Source of the DNA: Dactylosporangium roseum
GTDB taxonomy: Bacteria > Actinomycetota > Actinomycetes > Mycobacteriales > Micromonosporaceae
Reading direction: 5' to 3'
Length of the DNA stretch: 64,000 nt
Assembly: GCF_025264685.1 (NCBI RefSeq)
Contig: NZ_CP073721.1
Location: 6,527,501 to 6,591,500 of the forward strand
The notes under the pieces were generated by a model. The model was not told the origin of the DNA, did not search any database, and saw only the letters and a program-made list of their open reading frames with translations. This document shows positions 16,789 to 25,353 of this stretch, piece by piece. Numbering within the stretch: the first letter of the stretch is position 1; every line of letters starts with the position of its first letter. A program made the position numbers and the translations under genes.

Positions 16789-16835
16789 GCGGTCTTGGGC
16801 AAGGCTCGGCAACCCCGGGACTTGTCCAAGACCGC
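16789..16835 (+). promoter_or_regulatory. Long hairpin between acpP and fabF
   Basis: GCGGTCTTGGGCAAG (16789-16803) pairs with CTTGTCCAAGACCGC (16821-16835), 15 bp with a single G-T wobble, around a 17-base loop. It ends 18 bases before the fabF start. No T-tract follows. It is probably an attenuator, processing site or mRNA stabiliser inside the operon. Confidence 0.7.
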
Positions 16836-16853
16836 TCAGAGGAGTGTTGAGCA

Positions 16854-18071
16854 GTGAGTGTTGAGGTCGTCATCACCGGCATCGGTGCGACCACCCCCCT
16901 CGGCGGCGACGCCGCGTCCACCTGGGACGCGATGCTCGCCGGCAAGTCGGGAGTGTCGGCGCTGACCCAGGACTGGGCCGCGCAGCTCAGCGTCCGGATC
17001 GCCGCACAGCTCGCCGTCGAGCCGACCGAGAAGATCGACCGTGTGCAGGCCCGCCGCCTGGACCGCTCGGAGATGACGGCGATCGTGGCCGCCCGCGAGG
17101 CGTGGGCCGACGCCGGCTCCCCCGAGGTGGAGAAGGAGCGGCTCGCCGTCAGCGTCGGCAGTGGCATCGGCGGTGCGCAGACCCTGCTCAACCAGGACGA
17201 CATCCTTGAGGCGAGCGGCCCGCGCAAGGTCTCGCCCCACACCGTGCCGATGCTCATGCCCAACGGGCCCGCCGCCTGGGTCGGCCTGGAGCTGGGCGCG
17301 CAGGCCGGCGTCCACTGCGTGGCGAGCGCCTGCGCCACCGGCGCCGAGGCCATCGCGCACGCCCTCGACCTCATCCGGCTCGGCCGGGCCGACGTCGTCG
17401 TCGCCGGCGGCACCGAGGCCGTGATCCACCCGCTGCCGATCGCCGGCTTCGCCTCGATGCGCGCGATGTCGATCCGCAACGACGACCCCGAGCGCGCCTC
17501 CCGCCCCTGGGACAAGGGCCGTGACGGCTTCGTCCTCGGTGAGGGCGCCGGCGTCATCGTCCTCGAGCGTGCCGACCACGCCCGGGCGCGCGGCGCCCGC
17601 ATCTACGCACGGCTCGCCGGAGCCGGTCTGACCTCGGACGGTTACGACATCGTCCAGCCGCATCCCGAGGGTGCCGGCGCTGTGCGTGCGATAGACTTCG
17701 CGCTGCGTGACGCCGGTGTTGCCAAGTCGGACGTCGTGCATGTCAACGCCCACGCCACCTCGACGCCGGTCGGCGACCTGGCCGAGATCAAGGCCCTGCA
17801 CCGCGCGCTCGGCGACCATCCGGTGATCACGTCCACCAAGTCGATGACCGGCCACCTGCTCGGTGCCGCCGGCGCGGTGGAGTCGATCGCCACGATCCTC
17901 GCGATCCATCACGGGGTCGTGCCGCCGACCATCAACCTCGACGAGCCGGACGACGAGCTCGACCTGGACGTGGCCGCCCACAAGGCGCGTCCCCTCGACA
18001 TCCCGGCCGCACTGAACAACTCGTTCGGCTTCGGTGGTCACAACGCAGCGCTTGTCTTCGCCCGCGTATAG
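16854..18071 (+). CDS. fabF: Beta-ketoacyl-ACP synthase II
   Basis: The 405-residue condensing enzyme elongates acyl-ACP with malonyl-ACP. The catalytic Cys is in VASACATGAEA, and the two histidines are in NAHATSTPVGD and KSMTGHLLGAAG, as in FabF and KasA. GTG at 16854 follows GAGGAG. A hairpin lies in the 77-base gap after acpP. accD follows after only 8 bases. The order fabD-fabH-acpP-fabF matches Streptomyces, while the accD at the end resembles the mycobacterial kas operon. Confidence 0.95.
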   Translation: MSVEVVITGIGATTPLGGDAASTWDAMLAGKSGVSALTQDWAAQLSVRIAAQLAVEPTEKIDRVQARRLDRSEMTAIVAAREAWADAGSPEVEKERLAVSVGSGIGGAQTLLNQDDILEASGPRKVSPHTVPMLMPNGPAAWVGLELGAQAGVHCVASACATGAEAIAHALDLIRLGRADVVVAGGTEAVIHPLPIAGFASMRAMSIRNDDPERASRPWDKGRDGFVLGEGAGVIVLERADHARARGARIYARLAGAGLTSDGYDIVQPHPEGAGAVRAIDFALRDAGVAKSDVVHVNAHATSTPVGDLAEIKALHRALGDHPVITSTKSMTGHLLGAAGAVESIATILAIHHGVVPPTINLDEPDDELDLDVAAHKARPLDIPAALNNSFGFGGHNAALVFARV

Positions 18072-18079
18072 GAGTCCTC

Positions 18080-19489
18080 GTGACGCTCACGTCCGCACCG
18101 TCCGGCATCGAGACCGTCGACCACCGCGATCCTGAGGTGCGCCTCCGCGCGCTGTTCGACCGGGGCACCCTGCGGCTGCTCCAGGCCCGCGACGACTCCG
18201 GCGTGCTGGCCGGGCGCGGCCAGATCGACGGCACGCCGGTGATCGCCTTCGCCAGCGACGCCACGAGGATGGGCGGTGCGATGGGCGACGAGGGCTGCCG
18301 CCACATCGTCGACGCGATCGACATCGCGGTCCGCGAGCGGTTGCCGGTCTTCGGGCTGTGGCACTCCGGCGGCGCGCGGCTCGCCGAGGGTGTCGTGGCG
18401 CTCGACGCGGTCGGCCAGGTCTTCGCCGCCATGGTCCGCGCCTCCGGGCGCGTGCCGCAGATCTCGGTGGTGCTCGGCCCGGCCGCCGGCGGTGCCGCCT
18501 ACGGCCCCGCGCTCACCGACATCGTGGTGATGAGCGGTGCCGGCCGCATCTTCGTCACCGGCCCGGAGGTCGTCCGCAGCGTCACCGGCGAGCAGGTCGA
18601 CATGGAGCGCCTGGGCGGCCCCGAGCCGCACGGCCGCCGCTCCGGCGTCGTCCACGTGACCACCAAGGACGACGAGTCGGCGCTGGCCCACGCCCGCGAG
18701 CTCGCCTCGCTGCTGGGCAAGCAGGGTCGCATCTGTCCCGACGACGTGGTGGACGTCGACCTCGGCGCGCTGCTGCCGGCCGAGACCAACCGGGCCTACG
18801 ACGTGAAGCCCCTGGTCAAGAGCCTGCTCGACGCGCCGGGCGTGGAGCTGCACGCGAAGTGGGCGCCGAACATCGTCACGACCCTGGGGCGGTTCGGTGG
18901 CCGTACCGTCGGCGTCATCGCGAACAACCCGCTCCGCCTCGGCGGTTGCCTCGACGCGGCCGGCGCGGAGAAGGCGGCCCGGTTCGTGCGCATGTGCGAC
19001 TCGCTCGGCGTGCCGCTGATCGTCCTGGTCGACGTCCCCGGCTACCTGCCCGGTCTCGGCCAGGAGTGGGACGGCGTGGTGCGCCGCGGCGCGAAGCTGC
19101 TGCACGCCTTCGCCGAGGCGGTCGTACCGCGGGTGACGCTCGTGACCCGCAAGGCCTACGGCGGGGCGTACATCGCGATGAACTCCCGCTCCCTCGGCGC
19201 GACGGCCGTGTTCGCGTGGCCGAACGCGGAGGTCGCGGTCATGGGCGCGAGTGCGGCGGTGAACGTCCTGCACCGCAAGAAGCTGGCGGCGGCACAGCCC
19301 GGGGCGCGCGAGGAACTGCGCGCGCAGCTCGTCCAGGAGCAGCTCGAGGTCGCGGGCGGCGTGAACCGCGCGCTGGAGATCGGCGTCATCGACGACGTGG
19401 TCCAGCCCGAGGAGACCCGCCGCCGCATCGCGGGCGCGCTGGCCGGCGCCCCGGCGGCGCGCGGCGCGCACGGCAACATCCCGCTGTAG
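18080..19489 (+). CDS. accD: Acyl-CoA carboxylase beta subunit (carboxyltransferase)
   Basis: The 469-residue protein is the carboxyltransferase of an acyl-CoA carboxylase that makes malonyl-CoA or methylmalonyl-CoA. Both crotonase-fold halves are present: LWHSGGARLAEGVVAL with VLGPAAGGAAYGPAL in the first, and VDVPGYLPGLGQEWDGVVRRG with KAYGGAYIAMNS in the second. It is shorter than the usual 520-530 residues of AccD/PccB proteins, mainly at the N-terminus. AGGAG precedes the GTG. Placement at the end of the fab operon fits supply of malonyl-CoA, as for AccD6 of mycobacteria. The biotin-bearing alpha subunit is not in this window. Confidence 0.9.
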   Translation: MTLTSAPSGIETVDHRDPEVRLRALFDRGTLRLLQARDDSGVLAGRGQIDGTPVIAFASDATRMGGAMGDEGCRHIVDAIDIAVRERLPVFGLWHSGGARLAEGVVALDAVGQVFAAMVRASGRVPQISVVLGPAAGGAAYGPALTDIVVMSGAGRIFVTGPEVVRSVTGEQVDMERLGGPEPHGRRSGVVHVTTKDDESALAHARELASLLGKQGRICPDDVVDVDLGALLPAETNRAYDVKPLVKSLLDAPGVELHAKWAPNIVTTLGRFGGRTVGVIANNPLRLGGCLDAAGAEKAARFVRMCDSLGVPLIVLVDVPGYLPGLGQEWDGVVRRGAKLLHAFAEAVVPRVTLVTRKAYGGAYIAMNSRSLGATAVFAWPNAEVAVMGASAAVNVLHRKKLAAAQPGAREELRAQLVQEQLEVAGGVNRALEIGVIDDVVQPEETRRRIAGALAGAPAARGAHGNIPL

Positions 19490-19710
19490 AGCCGGAACGG
19501 TTTCGGGCCGCGCGGACGGCGATCGCCGGCCGTGGGCCGGTTCCTGACTACGTCCGGGCCAGCGCACCGGCGAGGCTGGTCAGTCCGCCGACGAGGACCA
19601 GGCACCGGTCCCCCGCTCCCAGCTCAGGTCGACCACCACGCCGGGAACCCGAACCGCCCGTGCCCGGAACCGCCTCCCACGTACCCATTCCCCGGTCGTG
19701 CCAACCACCG

Positions 19711-21417
19711 TCACGCGCAGGCGGTCGCGGGCAGGCCCTGCACCGGGACCGGGGACCTGCCCGGCGCCTTCGCCCTGCCGACCAGGACGTCGGCGAGCGC
19801 CTGCATCGAGGCGTTGGACGAGGAGTAGGTCGCCAGCAGGGTGCCCTTCGCCGACCGCAGCACATACGGGGTGTCCAGCGCCACGGTCACCGCCGCCGAC
19901 TGGGACAGGTCGGACGACCCCTTGCCGTAGCCGATCAGGCGGACCTCCGTGCCGCCTTGCCGCACCACGTCGGCACCCGCCGCCTGCAGCGCCGCCTCCA
20001 GCCAGCCCCGCGCCGTCTCGCTGCCCGCGGAGGTCACCCGGACCGGGCCGGTGACCAGCGCGCCCTGGCACGGGCCGCGGAACACGGTGATCCCGGCCGC
20101 CGCGCCGGCCCGGGCGGCCGCCTTGCCGGCCGCGCCGTTGACGACGGACATCTCCGGCTTCGGCACCTCGGCCAGCCGGAACTTCAGGGTGAGGATCCGG
20201 GTCGCCGCCTCGACCATGCGGGTCTTCGGCAACCGACCCGAGCGCACGGCGTCGAGCAGGCCCTTGTAGGCCGCCGACAGGCTCGGCGGCATCAGCAGGA
20301 TGTCGTTGCCGGCGAGGATCGCCCGGACCGCCGCCTCGCCCGCCGACCACCGCTCGGCCGGCTCCATGTTCAGGGCATCGGTGACGACGACCCCCGCATA
20401 CCCCAGCTTCGTCCGCAGCAGGTCGATCAGCACCTTGCTGGAGAACGAGGCCGGCACGCCGGGATCGATGGACTTGACGTCGAGGTGGCCGGACATGATC
20501 AGTCCGACGCCGGCCTCCTGCGCGGCGACGAACGGCGGCAGATCGCCGGCCTCCAGGCTGCGCAGGTCCTGGTTGAGCACGGGCAGGCTGTTGTGGCTGT
20601 CGACGGTCGTGTGGCCGTGACCCGGGAAGTGCTTCACCGTGGCCGCGACCCCGGCCGACTGCAGGCCCCGCACGGCGGCCCCGACCTGGACCGAGACCCG
20701 CTGGGGGTCGCTGCCGAACGAGCGGGAGCCGACGACGCCGCCGGGCTGCGCGCCGAGGACGTCGGCGTCGGGGGCGAAGTCGAGGTTGATCCCGAGGGCG
20801 GCCAGCTCGGCGCCGGCCGCGTTCCACGCGGCCTCGGTCACCTTCGGGTCGTCACCGGCGCCGAGTGCCATCGCGCTGGGTAGCTGGACCATGCCGTCCT
20901 TGATCCGGGTGACCTGACCGTATTCCTGGTCGGTGCCGATCAGCAGCGGCACCCGGGCGGGCAGGCTCAGCGCCGCCGTCTGGAGGCCGCCCGTGAGCTT
21001 CGCCACCTGGGCCGGCGACTCGACGTTGGTGGTCTTGTTGGTGCCGGCGGTCGGGTCGTCGGCGCTGCTGGAGACCAGGATGACCCCGCCGAGATGGTAC
21101 TTCTTGACGATCTCCGCGGGCGTGGACGCGCCCGCGTAGGCCTTGTTCGCCGACACCGAGCCGGACGACACCTTGTCGGCGTCGTTGCCGTAGGCATACG
21201 GCATCAGGACCTGGCCGACCAACTCCTCGTCGGTGAGCTTCGCGGCGAGCTCGGCGGCCTGCCGGGCCGGGTCCGAGCCCGGGACGACGGCGGAAACGGG
21301 CGGGCTGCTCGACGGCGCCGGTGCGGACGACCCCGTGTCGGAGCACCCGCTGACCAGCACGGCGAGCGCCAGGACGGCGGTCGTCGAGATCTTGCGAAGG
21401 GCCGGCACACCCGCCAC
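19711..21417 (-). CDS. GH3 beta-N-acetylhexosaminidase-like lipoprotein
   Basis: The 568-residue precursor has a lipobox (LAVLVSGC, Cys25), so the enzyme should be anchored to the outer face of the membrane. The GH3 catalytic domain follows a Ser/Pro-rich linker and contains the NagZ-type loop KHFPGHGHT with DSHNSLP and the nucleophile region VVVTDALNM. A C-terminal domain of about 170 residues follows. Such enzymes release N-acetylglucosamine from muropeptides or chitin fragments. GTG at 21417 lacks a clear ribosome site and a start a few codons later is possible. The DUF3145 gene lies 38 bases upstream on the same strand. It converges on accD. Confidence 0.87.
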   Translation of the reverse strand: MAGVPALRKISTTAVLALAVLVSGCSDTGSSAPAPSSSPPVSAVVPGSDPARQAAELAAKLTDEELVGQVLMPYAYGNDADKVSSGSVSANKAYAGASTPAEIVKKYHLGGVILVSSSADDPTAGTNKTTNVESPAQVAKLTGGLQTAALSLPARVPLLIGTDQEYGQVTRIKDGMVQLPSAMALGAGDDPKVTEAAWNAAGAELAALGINLDFAPDADVLGAQPGGVVGSRSFGSDPQRVSVQVGAAVRGLQSAGVAATVKHFPGHGHTTVDSHNSLPVLNQDLRSLEAGDLPPFVAAQEAGVGLIMSGHLDVKSIDPGVPASFSSKVLIDLLRTKLGYAGVVVTDALNMEPAERWSAGEAAVRAILAGNDILLMPPSLSAAYKGLLDAVRSGRLPKTRMVEAATRILTLKFRLAEVPKPEMSVVNGAAGKAAARAGAAAGITVFRGPCQGALVTGPVRVTSAGSETARGWLEAALQAAGADVVRQGGTEVRLIGYGKGSSDLSQSAAVTVALDTPYVLRSAKGTLLATYSSSNASMQALADVLVGRAKAPGRSPVPVQGLPATACA

Positions 21418-21455
21418 TCAACCATGCACGGGCAAGTTCCCCAACTCGGGAGCGG

Positions 21456-21947
21456 CTACCCGACTCGGGTGAGGAGGGTGAGCGGGACACCGTCTCCGGC
21501 GTGGCGGTATGGTTCGAGCTCCGCGTCCCACGGCGCGCCGAGCGCCTTCTCCAGCGTGTGGGCGAGGGTCTCGTAGCCGCGGGCGCCCGCGACCAGGCTG
21601 CGCAGCCGGTCCTCGGACAGGACGATGTCGCCGTTGGCGCTGGTGGAGCCGCGGAACAGTCCGCGGCCGGGCACGTGCATGAACCGCTCGCCGTCGACGC
21701 CGGGACTCGCGTCCTCGGTGACCTCGAAGCGGATCATCGGCCACTGCCGCAGCGCGGCGGCCAGCTCCGCACCGGTGCCGGTCGCGCCGGTCCACGAGCA
21801 CTGGGCCCGCCGGGCCGAGGGCTCGACAGGCTGCACCGACCACTCGAGGCGGACCGGCGCGCCGAGGACGCGAGCGATCGCCCACTCGACGTGCGAGGAC
21901 ACGGCGAGCGGAGTCGAGTGAACGTATATGACGCCACGCGTGGGCAC
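21456..21947 (-). CDS. DUF3145-family protein
   Basis: The 163-residue protein matches the actinobacterial DUF3145 pattern: TRGVIYVHSTPLAVSSHVEWA near the start, RFEVTEDASPGVDGERFMHVPGRG in the middle, and PWDAELEPYRHAGDG near the end. Function is unknown. GGGAGG precedes the GTG at 21947, which also matches the family start; the open frame reaches further but without similarity. In other actinobacteria I remember this family close to fatty-acid genes, which fits the fab operon a few kilobases away. It heads the pair with the GH3 gene. Confidence 0.82.
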   Translation of the reverse strand: MPTRGVIYVHSTPLAVSSHVEWAIARVLGAPVRLEWSVQPVEPSARRAQCSWTGATGTGAELAAALRQWPMIRFEVTEDASPGVDGERFMHVPGRGLFRGSTSANGDIVLSEDRLRSLVAGARGYETLAHTLEKALGAPWDAELEPYRHAGDGVPLTLLTRVG

Positions 21948-22189
21948 GAAGGACCTCCCGGAGACCGAGGTGCGTCTTCCCCTACGACCTCGCGCTCCAT
22001 GGGTCAAGCCCGGGCAGCGACTTTGCTGTTGGGACTCATGATGACGATGATGCGCGCGGTGCGCCAGAGAATCGCCAACTCGGGTCCTACGAATTGTGCA
22101 ACGCTCGGTGGGCCCGAAAGGTTACCCGGCCGGGGTGTTACAGTTTTGGGCGTCTCTGCACTTCACGCCTCGACAAGGAGTTCCCGCCC

Positions 22190-22522
22190 GTGGCGAGCAA
22201 CACCTCGAAGACCGCGCGGGCCTCAGTCCGCGCGGGTCAGGCCGGAGCAGCCGGCGCTCTCAGCGTCCTGGGTGAGTTCAAATATCTCATCCCGCTCAAC
22301 AACGGCAAGCACGTCTACGTGCGCAATCTGACCAACGGCAAGACCAACCACCTCAGCACCGCCTCCGACGCCTTCGTCGAGGAGATCCGCGTGCTCGCCG
22401 GTGCCGGTCACGCCACCAAGATCCGCGCCGAGCTGCAGGCGCTCGCCGCCGCCAACCCGAGCCACGGCTGGGACGCGACCGAGAAGCGCCTCATCGAGGC
22501 GGGTGTGCTCGAAGCCGCCTGA
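22190..22522 (+). CDS. Small basic/hydrophilic protein of unknown function
   Basis: 110 residues, not recognised. A Ser/Thr/Ala-rich start (about 30 residues) is followed by EFKYLIPLNNGKHVYVRNLTNGKTNHLS, which looks like a small beta-sheet unit, and by helices with HATKIRAELQALAA. GTG at 22190 is preceded by AAGGAG at good distance. The gene is followed 13 bases later by a strong 12-bp hairpin, so it is very likely a complete single-gene unit that is well expressed. No neighbour suggests a role. Confidence 0.75.
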   Translation: MASNTSKTARASVRAGQAGAAGALSVLGEFKYLIPLNNGKHVYVRNLTNGKTNHLSTASDAFVEEIRVLAGAGHATKIRAELQALAAANPSHGWDATEKRLIEAGVLEAA

Positions 22523-22535
22523 GCTTCAGCCGAAC

Positions 22536-22568
22536 GACAGCCGCCGGAGGGCTCCCCCGGCGGCTGTC
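22536..22568 (+). terminator. Strong hairpin terminator
   Basis: GACAGCCGCCGG and CCGGCGGCTGTC form a perfect 12-bp stem around AGGGCTCCC. It follows the stop of the small gene by 13 bases. Confidence 0.82.
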
Positions 22569-22650
22569 ACCGTTTCCGGTCCGTAACACTCTCGAAATCC
22601 CTCTGGTCCGCGACGGAGTAATTCGACGTACTTCCGGGTAACAATTGGCC

Positions 22651-23652
22651 ATGGGTTCCGTCGCCTCACCCCCCATCAGGCTCAAGGACGGCGCCCGCCT
22701 GTACAGCTTGCTCCACCCCGCCGCGCCGTCGGCCTCGGGCGCGGCGCCCGTAACGGTGGTCCTCCTGCACGGCTGGACGCTCGACAACCGCCTCTGGCGT
22801 CACCAGATCGCCGACCTGGCCGGCCGGCTCGGCGCTCCGGTGCGGGTGCTCGCCTTCGACCTGCGCGGCCACGGCCGCTCCTCGGCCACCCACGGCGCCG
22901 ACGCCACGCTCGAACAGCTCGGTGACGATCTTGCCGAGGTCATCGAGCAACTGGTCCCCGAGGGCCCGATCGTGCTGGCCGGGCACTCGCTCGGCGGGAT
23001 GGCGATCATGGAGTACGCGCATCGCCATGCCGCGGCGTTCGCCGACCGGGTGGTCGGTGTGGTGCTGATCTCCACCTCGGCGGAGGGCTCGTCCCGCACC
23101 AGCTACGGCCTCAGCCCCCGGCTCGCCCGGGTCATGCGCATCCTGGAGATCCAGGGCGCGGGCCTGCTCGCCCGGTCCGGCGCCTGGCGACCGCATCGCC
23201 GGCTGATGCCGCTGCTCGCACCGGGCGTGCGCTGGCTGGTGTTCGGCCAGCGGGTCGACACGAGCTGGGTGGCCCTGACCGCGTCGATGGTCGGCAACGC
23301 CCCGCTGTGCGCGATCGGCGGCTTCCGCCCGTCGGTCGACCTGCACCACCGGGTCGAGACACTGGCCGCGATGCGGGGCCTTCCCGCGGCGGTGCTCGTC
23401 GGCTCGCTGGACCGGCTGACCCCACCGGCCTGCGCGGAGACGATCGCGCGCGAGCTGCCCGACGCCGACCTGGTGATCTGCGACCAGGCCGGCCACATGC
23501 TGCCGATGGAGCGCCCCGACGCGGTGACCGACGCGATCGTCTCCGTCATCCGGCGCGCCTCGGTGGACCCGGCCGTCCGCGAGCGCGCCTCAGCCCAGGT
23601 GCACCTCGACCCCGCTCAGCCGCCGGACGAAGTCGGCGCCCAGCGCCTGTGA
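22651..23652 (+). CDS. Alpha/beta hydrolase
   Basis: The 333-residue protein has the fold landmarks of alpha/beta hydrolases: VVLLHGWTLDNRLW (oxyanion loop), FDLRGHGRS, the nucleophile elbow GHSLGG (Ser113), an aspartate in VGSLDRLTPP and the catalytic histidine in DQAGHMLPMERP. A cap insert lies between. Substrate is unknown. I preferred the ATG at 22651 over the TTG two codons earlier. The last 63 bases overlap the 3' end of the convergent gene at 23590, so both C-termini are coded by the same DNA; the tail of this protein (after about residue 312) lies outside the fold. Confidence 0.87.
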   Translation: MGSVASPPIRLKDGARLYSLLHPAAPSASGAAPVTVVLLHGWTLDNRLWRHQIADLAGRLGAPVRVLAFDLRGHGRSSATHGADATLEQLGDDLAEVIEQLVPEGPIVLAGHSLGGMAIMEYAHRHAAAFADRVVGVVLISTSAEGSSRTSYGLSPRLARVMRILEIQGAGLLARSGAWRPHRRLMPLLAPGVRWLVFGQRVDTSWVALTASMVGNAPLCAIGGFRPSVDLHHRVETLAAMRGLPAAVLVGSLDRLTPPACAETIARELPDADLVICDQAGHMLPMERPDAVTDAIVSVIRRASVDPAVRERASAQVHLDPAQPPDEVGAQRL

Positions 23653-24597
23653 CGGGGTGTGGACGCCGGCTGGGACGGTGCCCGCGCGGACCTCCCGCAC
23701 GGCCCGTAGCGTCGCGTCGGCGGTGAGTGCGTAGGCGTTCGGGCCGGTCAGGGTCGCCGAGCGCGGGTTGCCGGCGGCGTCGCGGACCTCGGCCCAGACC
23801 TCGCAGCCGGTCGCCGAGCGGCGCTCCCGCGACGGGCCGCCCCGGCGCACGAGGGCCTGTGCGAGCGTGCGCAGCGGGCCGAACCCGAGCACCTTCACCA
23901 GCGGGGAGCCGGCGTTGCGCGGAAGGCTCGTGTAGACGGTGATGTTCGGAATGCCGGTCGAGCGGTACGCCGTGACGAGGTCGCCCCAGCGGGTCGCGCC
24001 CACGGTCCGCGGGCCGGACGGAAACGGGACCGCACGGGACGGAGTGCCGAACCGGGTCGGGACCAGGACACCGTCGACCCGGCGCAGGCCACCCGCGGCC
24101 GCCTCGCCGAGCGCGGTGCGGGCGGTGCCGCGGCTGAGCCCGCCCGGAGCGTGGAACGCCAGCTCCAGGGCGACCGCGTCGGGGACGGCGGCGGCCAGCC
24201 CGGCGGCCAGGCAGTCGGTCGGGACCACGTCGAAGCCCGCACCGGTGATCATCACGACGCCCGCCGCCCGGGCCGCGGCGTCCTGGGTGAACATCCGGTC
24301 GAGGACGTCGAGCTCGCCGGTGATGTCGAGATAGTGTTTGCCCGCCGAGAGGCACGACGCGACCAGGGGCGCGGCGGTGGCGGCAAAGGGGCCGGCGCAG
24401 TTGACCACCGTGTCGACGCCGTCCAGGGGTACGGCCGCCGGGTCGCCTATCCGATAGGACAACCCCAGTTCGTCCGCCAGGGGAGCCACACTGGACCGGG
24501 ATCGTCCCGCCAGGATCGGACGCTCCCCACGGTCGACCGCCAGCCGGGCCAGCAGCCGCCCGCTGTAGCCGTTCGCGCCGTACACCATCCACGTCAC
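23590..24597 (-). CDS. Saccharopine dehydrogenase-like / trans-acting enoyl reductase family protein
   Basis: The 335-residue protein opens with a Rossmann nucleotide-binding loop, MVYGANGYSGRLLA, then CAGPFAATAAPLVASCLSAGKHYLDITGE, which is the signature of the family that includes mycobacterial trans-acting enoyl reductase and saccharopine dehydrogenase-like oxidoreductases. Members reduce polyketide or lipid intermediates, or have unknown substrates. GTG at 24597 (MTWMVYG) gives the family N-terminus; ATG at 24588 is possible. It diverges from the dedA gene after 27 bases and overlaps tail to tail with the alpha/beta hydrolase by 63 bases. Confidence 0.84.
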   Translation of the reverse strand: MTWMVYGANGYSGRLLARLAVDRGERPILAGRSRSSVAPLADELGLSYRIGDPAAVPLDGVDTVVNCAGPFAATAAPLVASCLSAGKHYLDITGELDVLDRMFTQDAAARAAGVVMITGAGFDVVPTDCLAAGLAAAVPDAVALELAFHAPGGLSRGTARTALGEAAAGGLRRVDGVLVPTRFGTPSRAVPFPSGPRTVGATRWGDLVTAYRSTGIPNITVYTSLPRNAGSPLVKVLGFGPLRTLAQALVRRGGPSRERRSATGCEVWAEVRDAAGNPRSATLTGPNAYALTADATLRAVREVRAGTVPAGVHTPSQALGADFVRRLSGVEVHLG

Positions 24598-24624
24598 ACC
24601 ACGACAGTATGAGAGGGTTACCGG

Positions 24625-25278
24625 GTGCATTTCATCGAGGAGTGGATGGGCACGCTCTCCCCGGTCTGGATCTACCTCCTGGTCGGCGGCGTCATCGGCG
24701 TCGAGAGCATGGGCATCCCGCTCCCGGGTGAGGTCGCGCTCGTGACCGCCTCGCTGCTGTCCGTCGGGACCAAGATCAGCCCCTGGCTGGTCGCGGGGTC
24801 CGCGTCGGCGGGCGCCATCATCGGCGACTCCATCGGCTACCTCATCGGCCGCCGGGGCGGCCGGCGCCTCCTGGAGCGCTTCGGCCGGCGGTTCCCGAAG
24901 CACTTCGGCCCCGCCCACCTCGCGAAGGCCGAGCGGGCCTTCCAGCGGTGGGGTGTCTGGGCCGTGTTCTTCGGCCGGTTCATCGCGCTGCTGCGCATCC
25001 TGGCCGGCCCGCTCGCCGGTGCGCTGCACGTGCCGTATGGCCGGTTTCTCGCCGCCAACGCCCTCGGCGGGCTAACGTGGGCCTTCGGCACCGTGTTCGC
25101 GATCTACTCGGTCGGCCGGGTCGCGGAGAAGTGGCTCAAGGACTTCTCCTGGATCGCACTGGCGGCGGCGGTCGTCGCCGGCCTGATCACGACGTTCTAC
25201 CTGCGTCGCAAGGCCGCTGCCGAGGCCAAGGCCCTGCGCGAAGCGGCGGATAAGGAGCCCGCGACCGCCCACGACTGA
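24625..25278 (+). CDS. DedA/SNARE-associated family membrane protein
   Basis: The 217-residue protein has about five membrane segments and the DedA pattern: ESMGIPLPGEVALVTASLL near the start, GDSIGYLIGRRGGRRLLERFGR, and FFGRFIALLRILAGPLAGALHVPYGRF. DedA proteins transport undecaprenyl phosphate or other lipids across the membrane and support membrane potential. The C-terminus is a charged, Ala/Lys/Glu-rich cytoplasmic helix. GTG at 24625. A HelD-like gene follows on the same strand after 75 bases. Confidence 0.9.
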   Translation: MHFIEEWMGTLSPVWIYLLVGGVIGVESMGIPLPGEVALVTASLLSVGTKISPWLVAGSASAGAIIGDSIGYLIGRRGGRRLLERFGRRFPKHFGPAHLAKAERAFQRWGVWAVFFGRFIALLRILAGPLAGALHVPYGRFLAANALGGLTWAFGTVFAIYSVGRVAEKWLKDFSWIALAAAVVAGLITTFYLRRKAAAEAKALREAADKEPATAHD

Positions 25279-25353
25279 CGCCGACAGCACGGTGCCCCGG
25301 ACGCACGAGTAGGCTTTCGGGGTTGTTTTTCCGGCGGCGGCAGGAGTAGGGCG

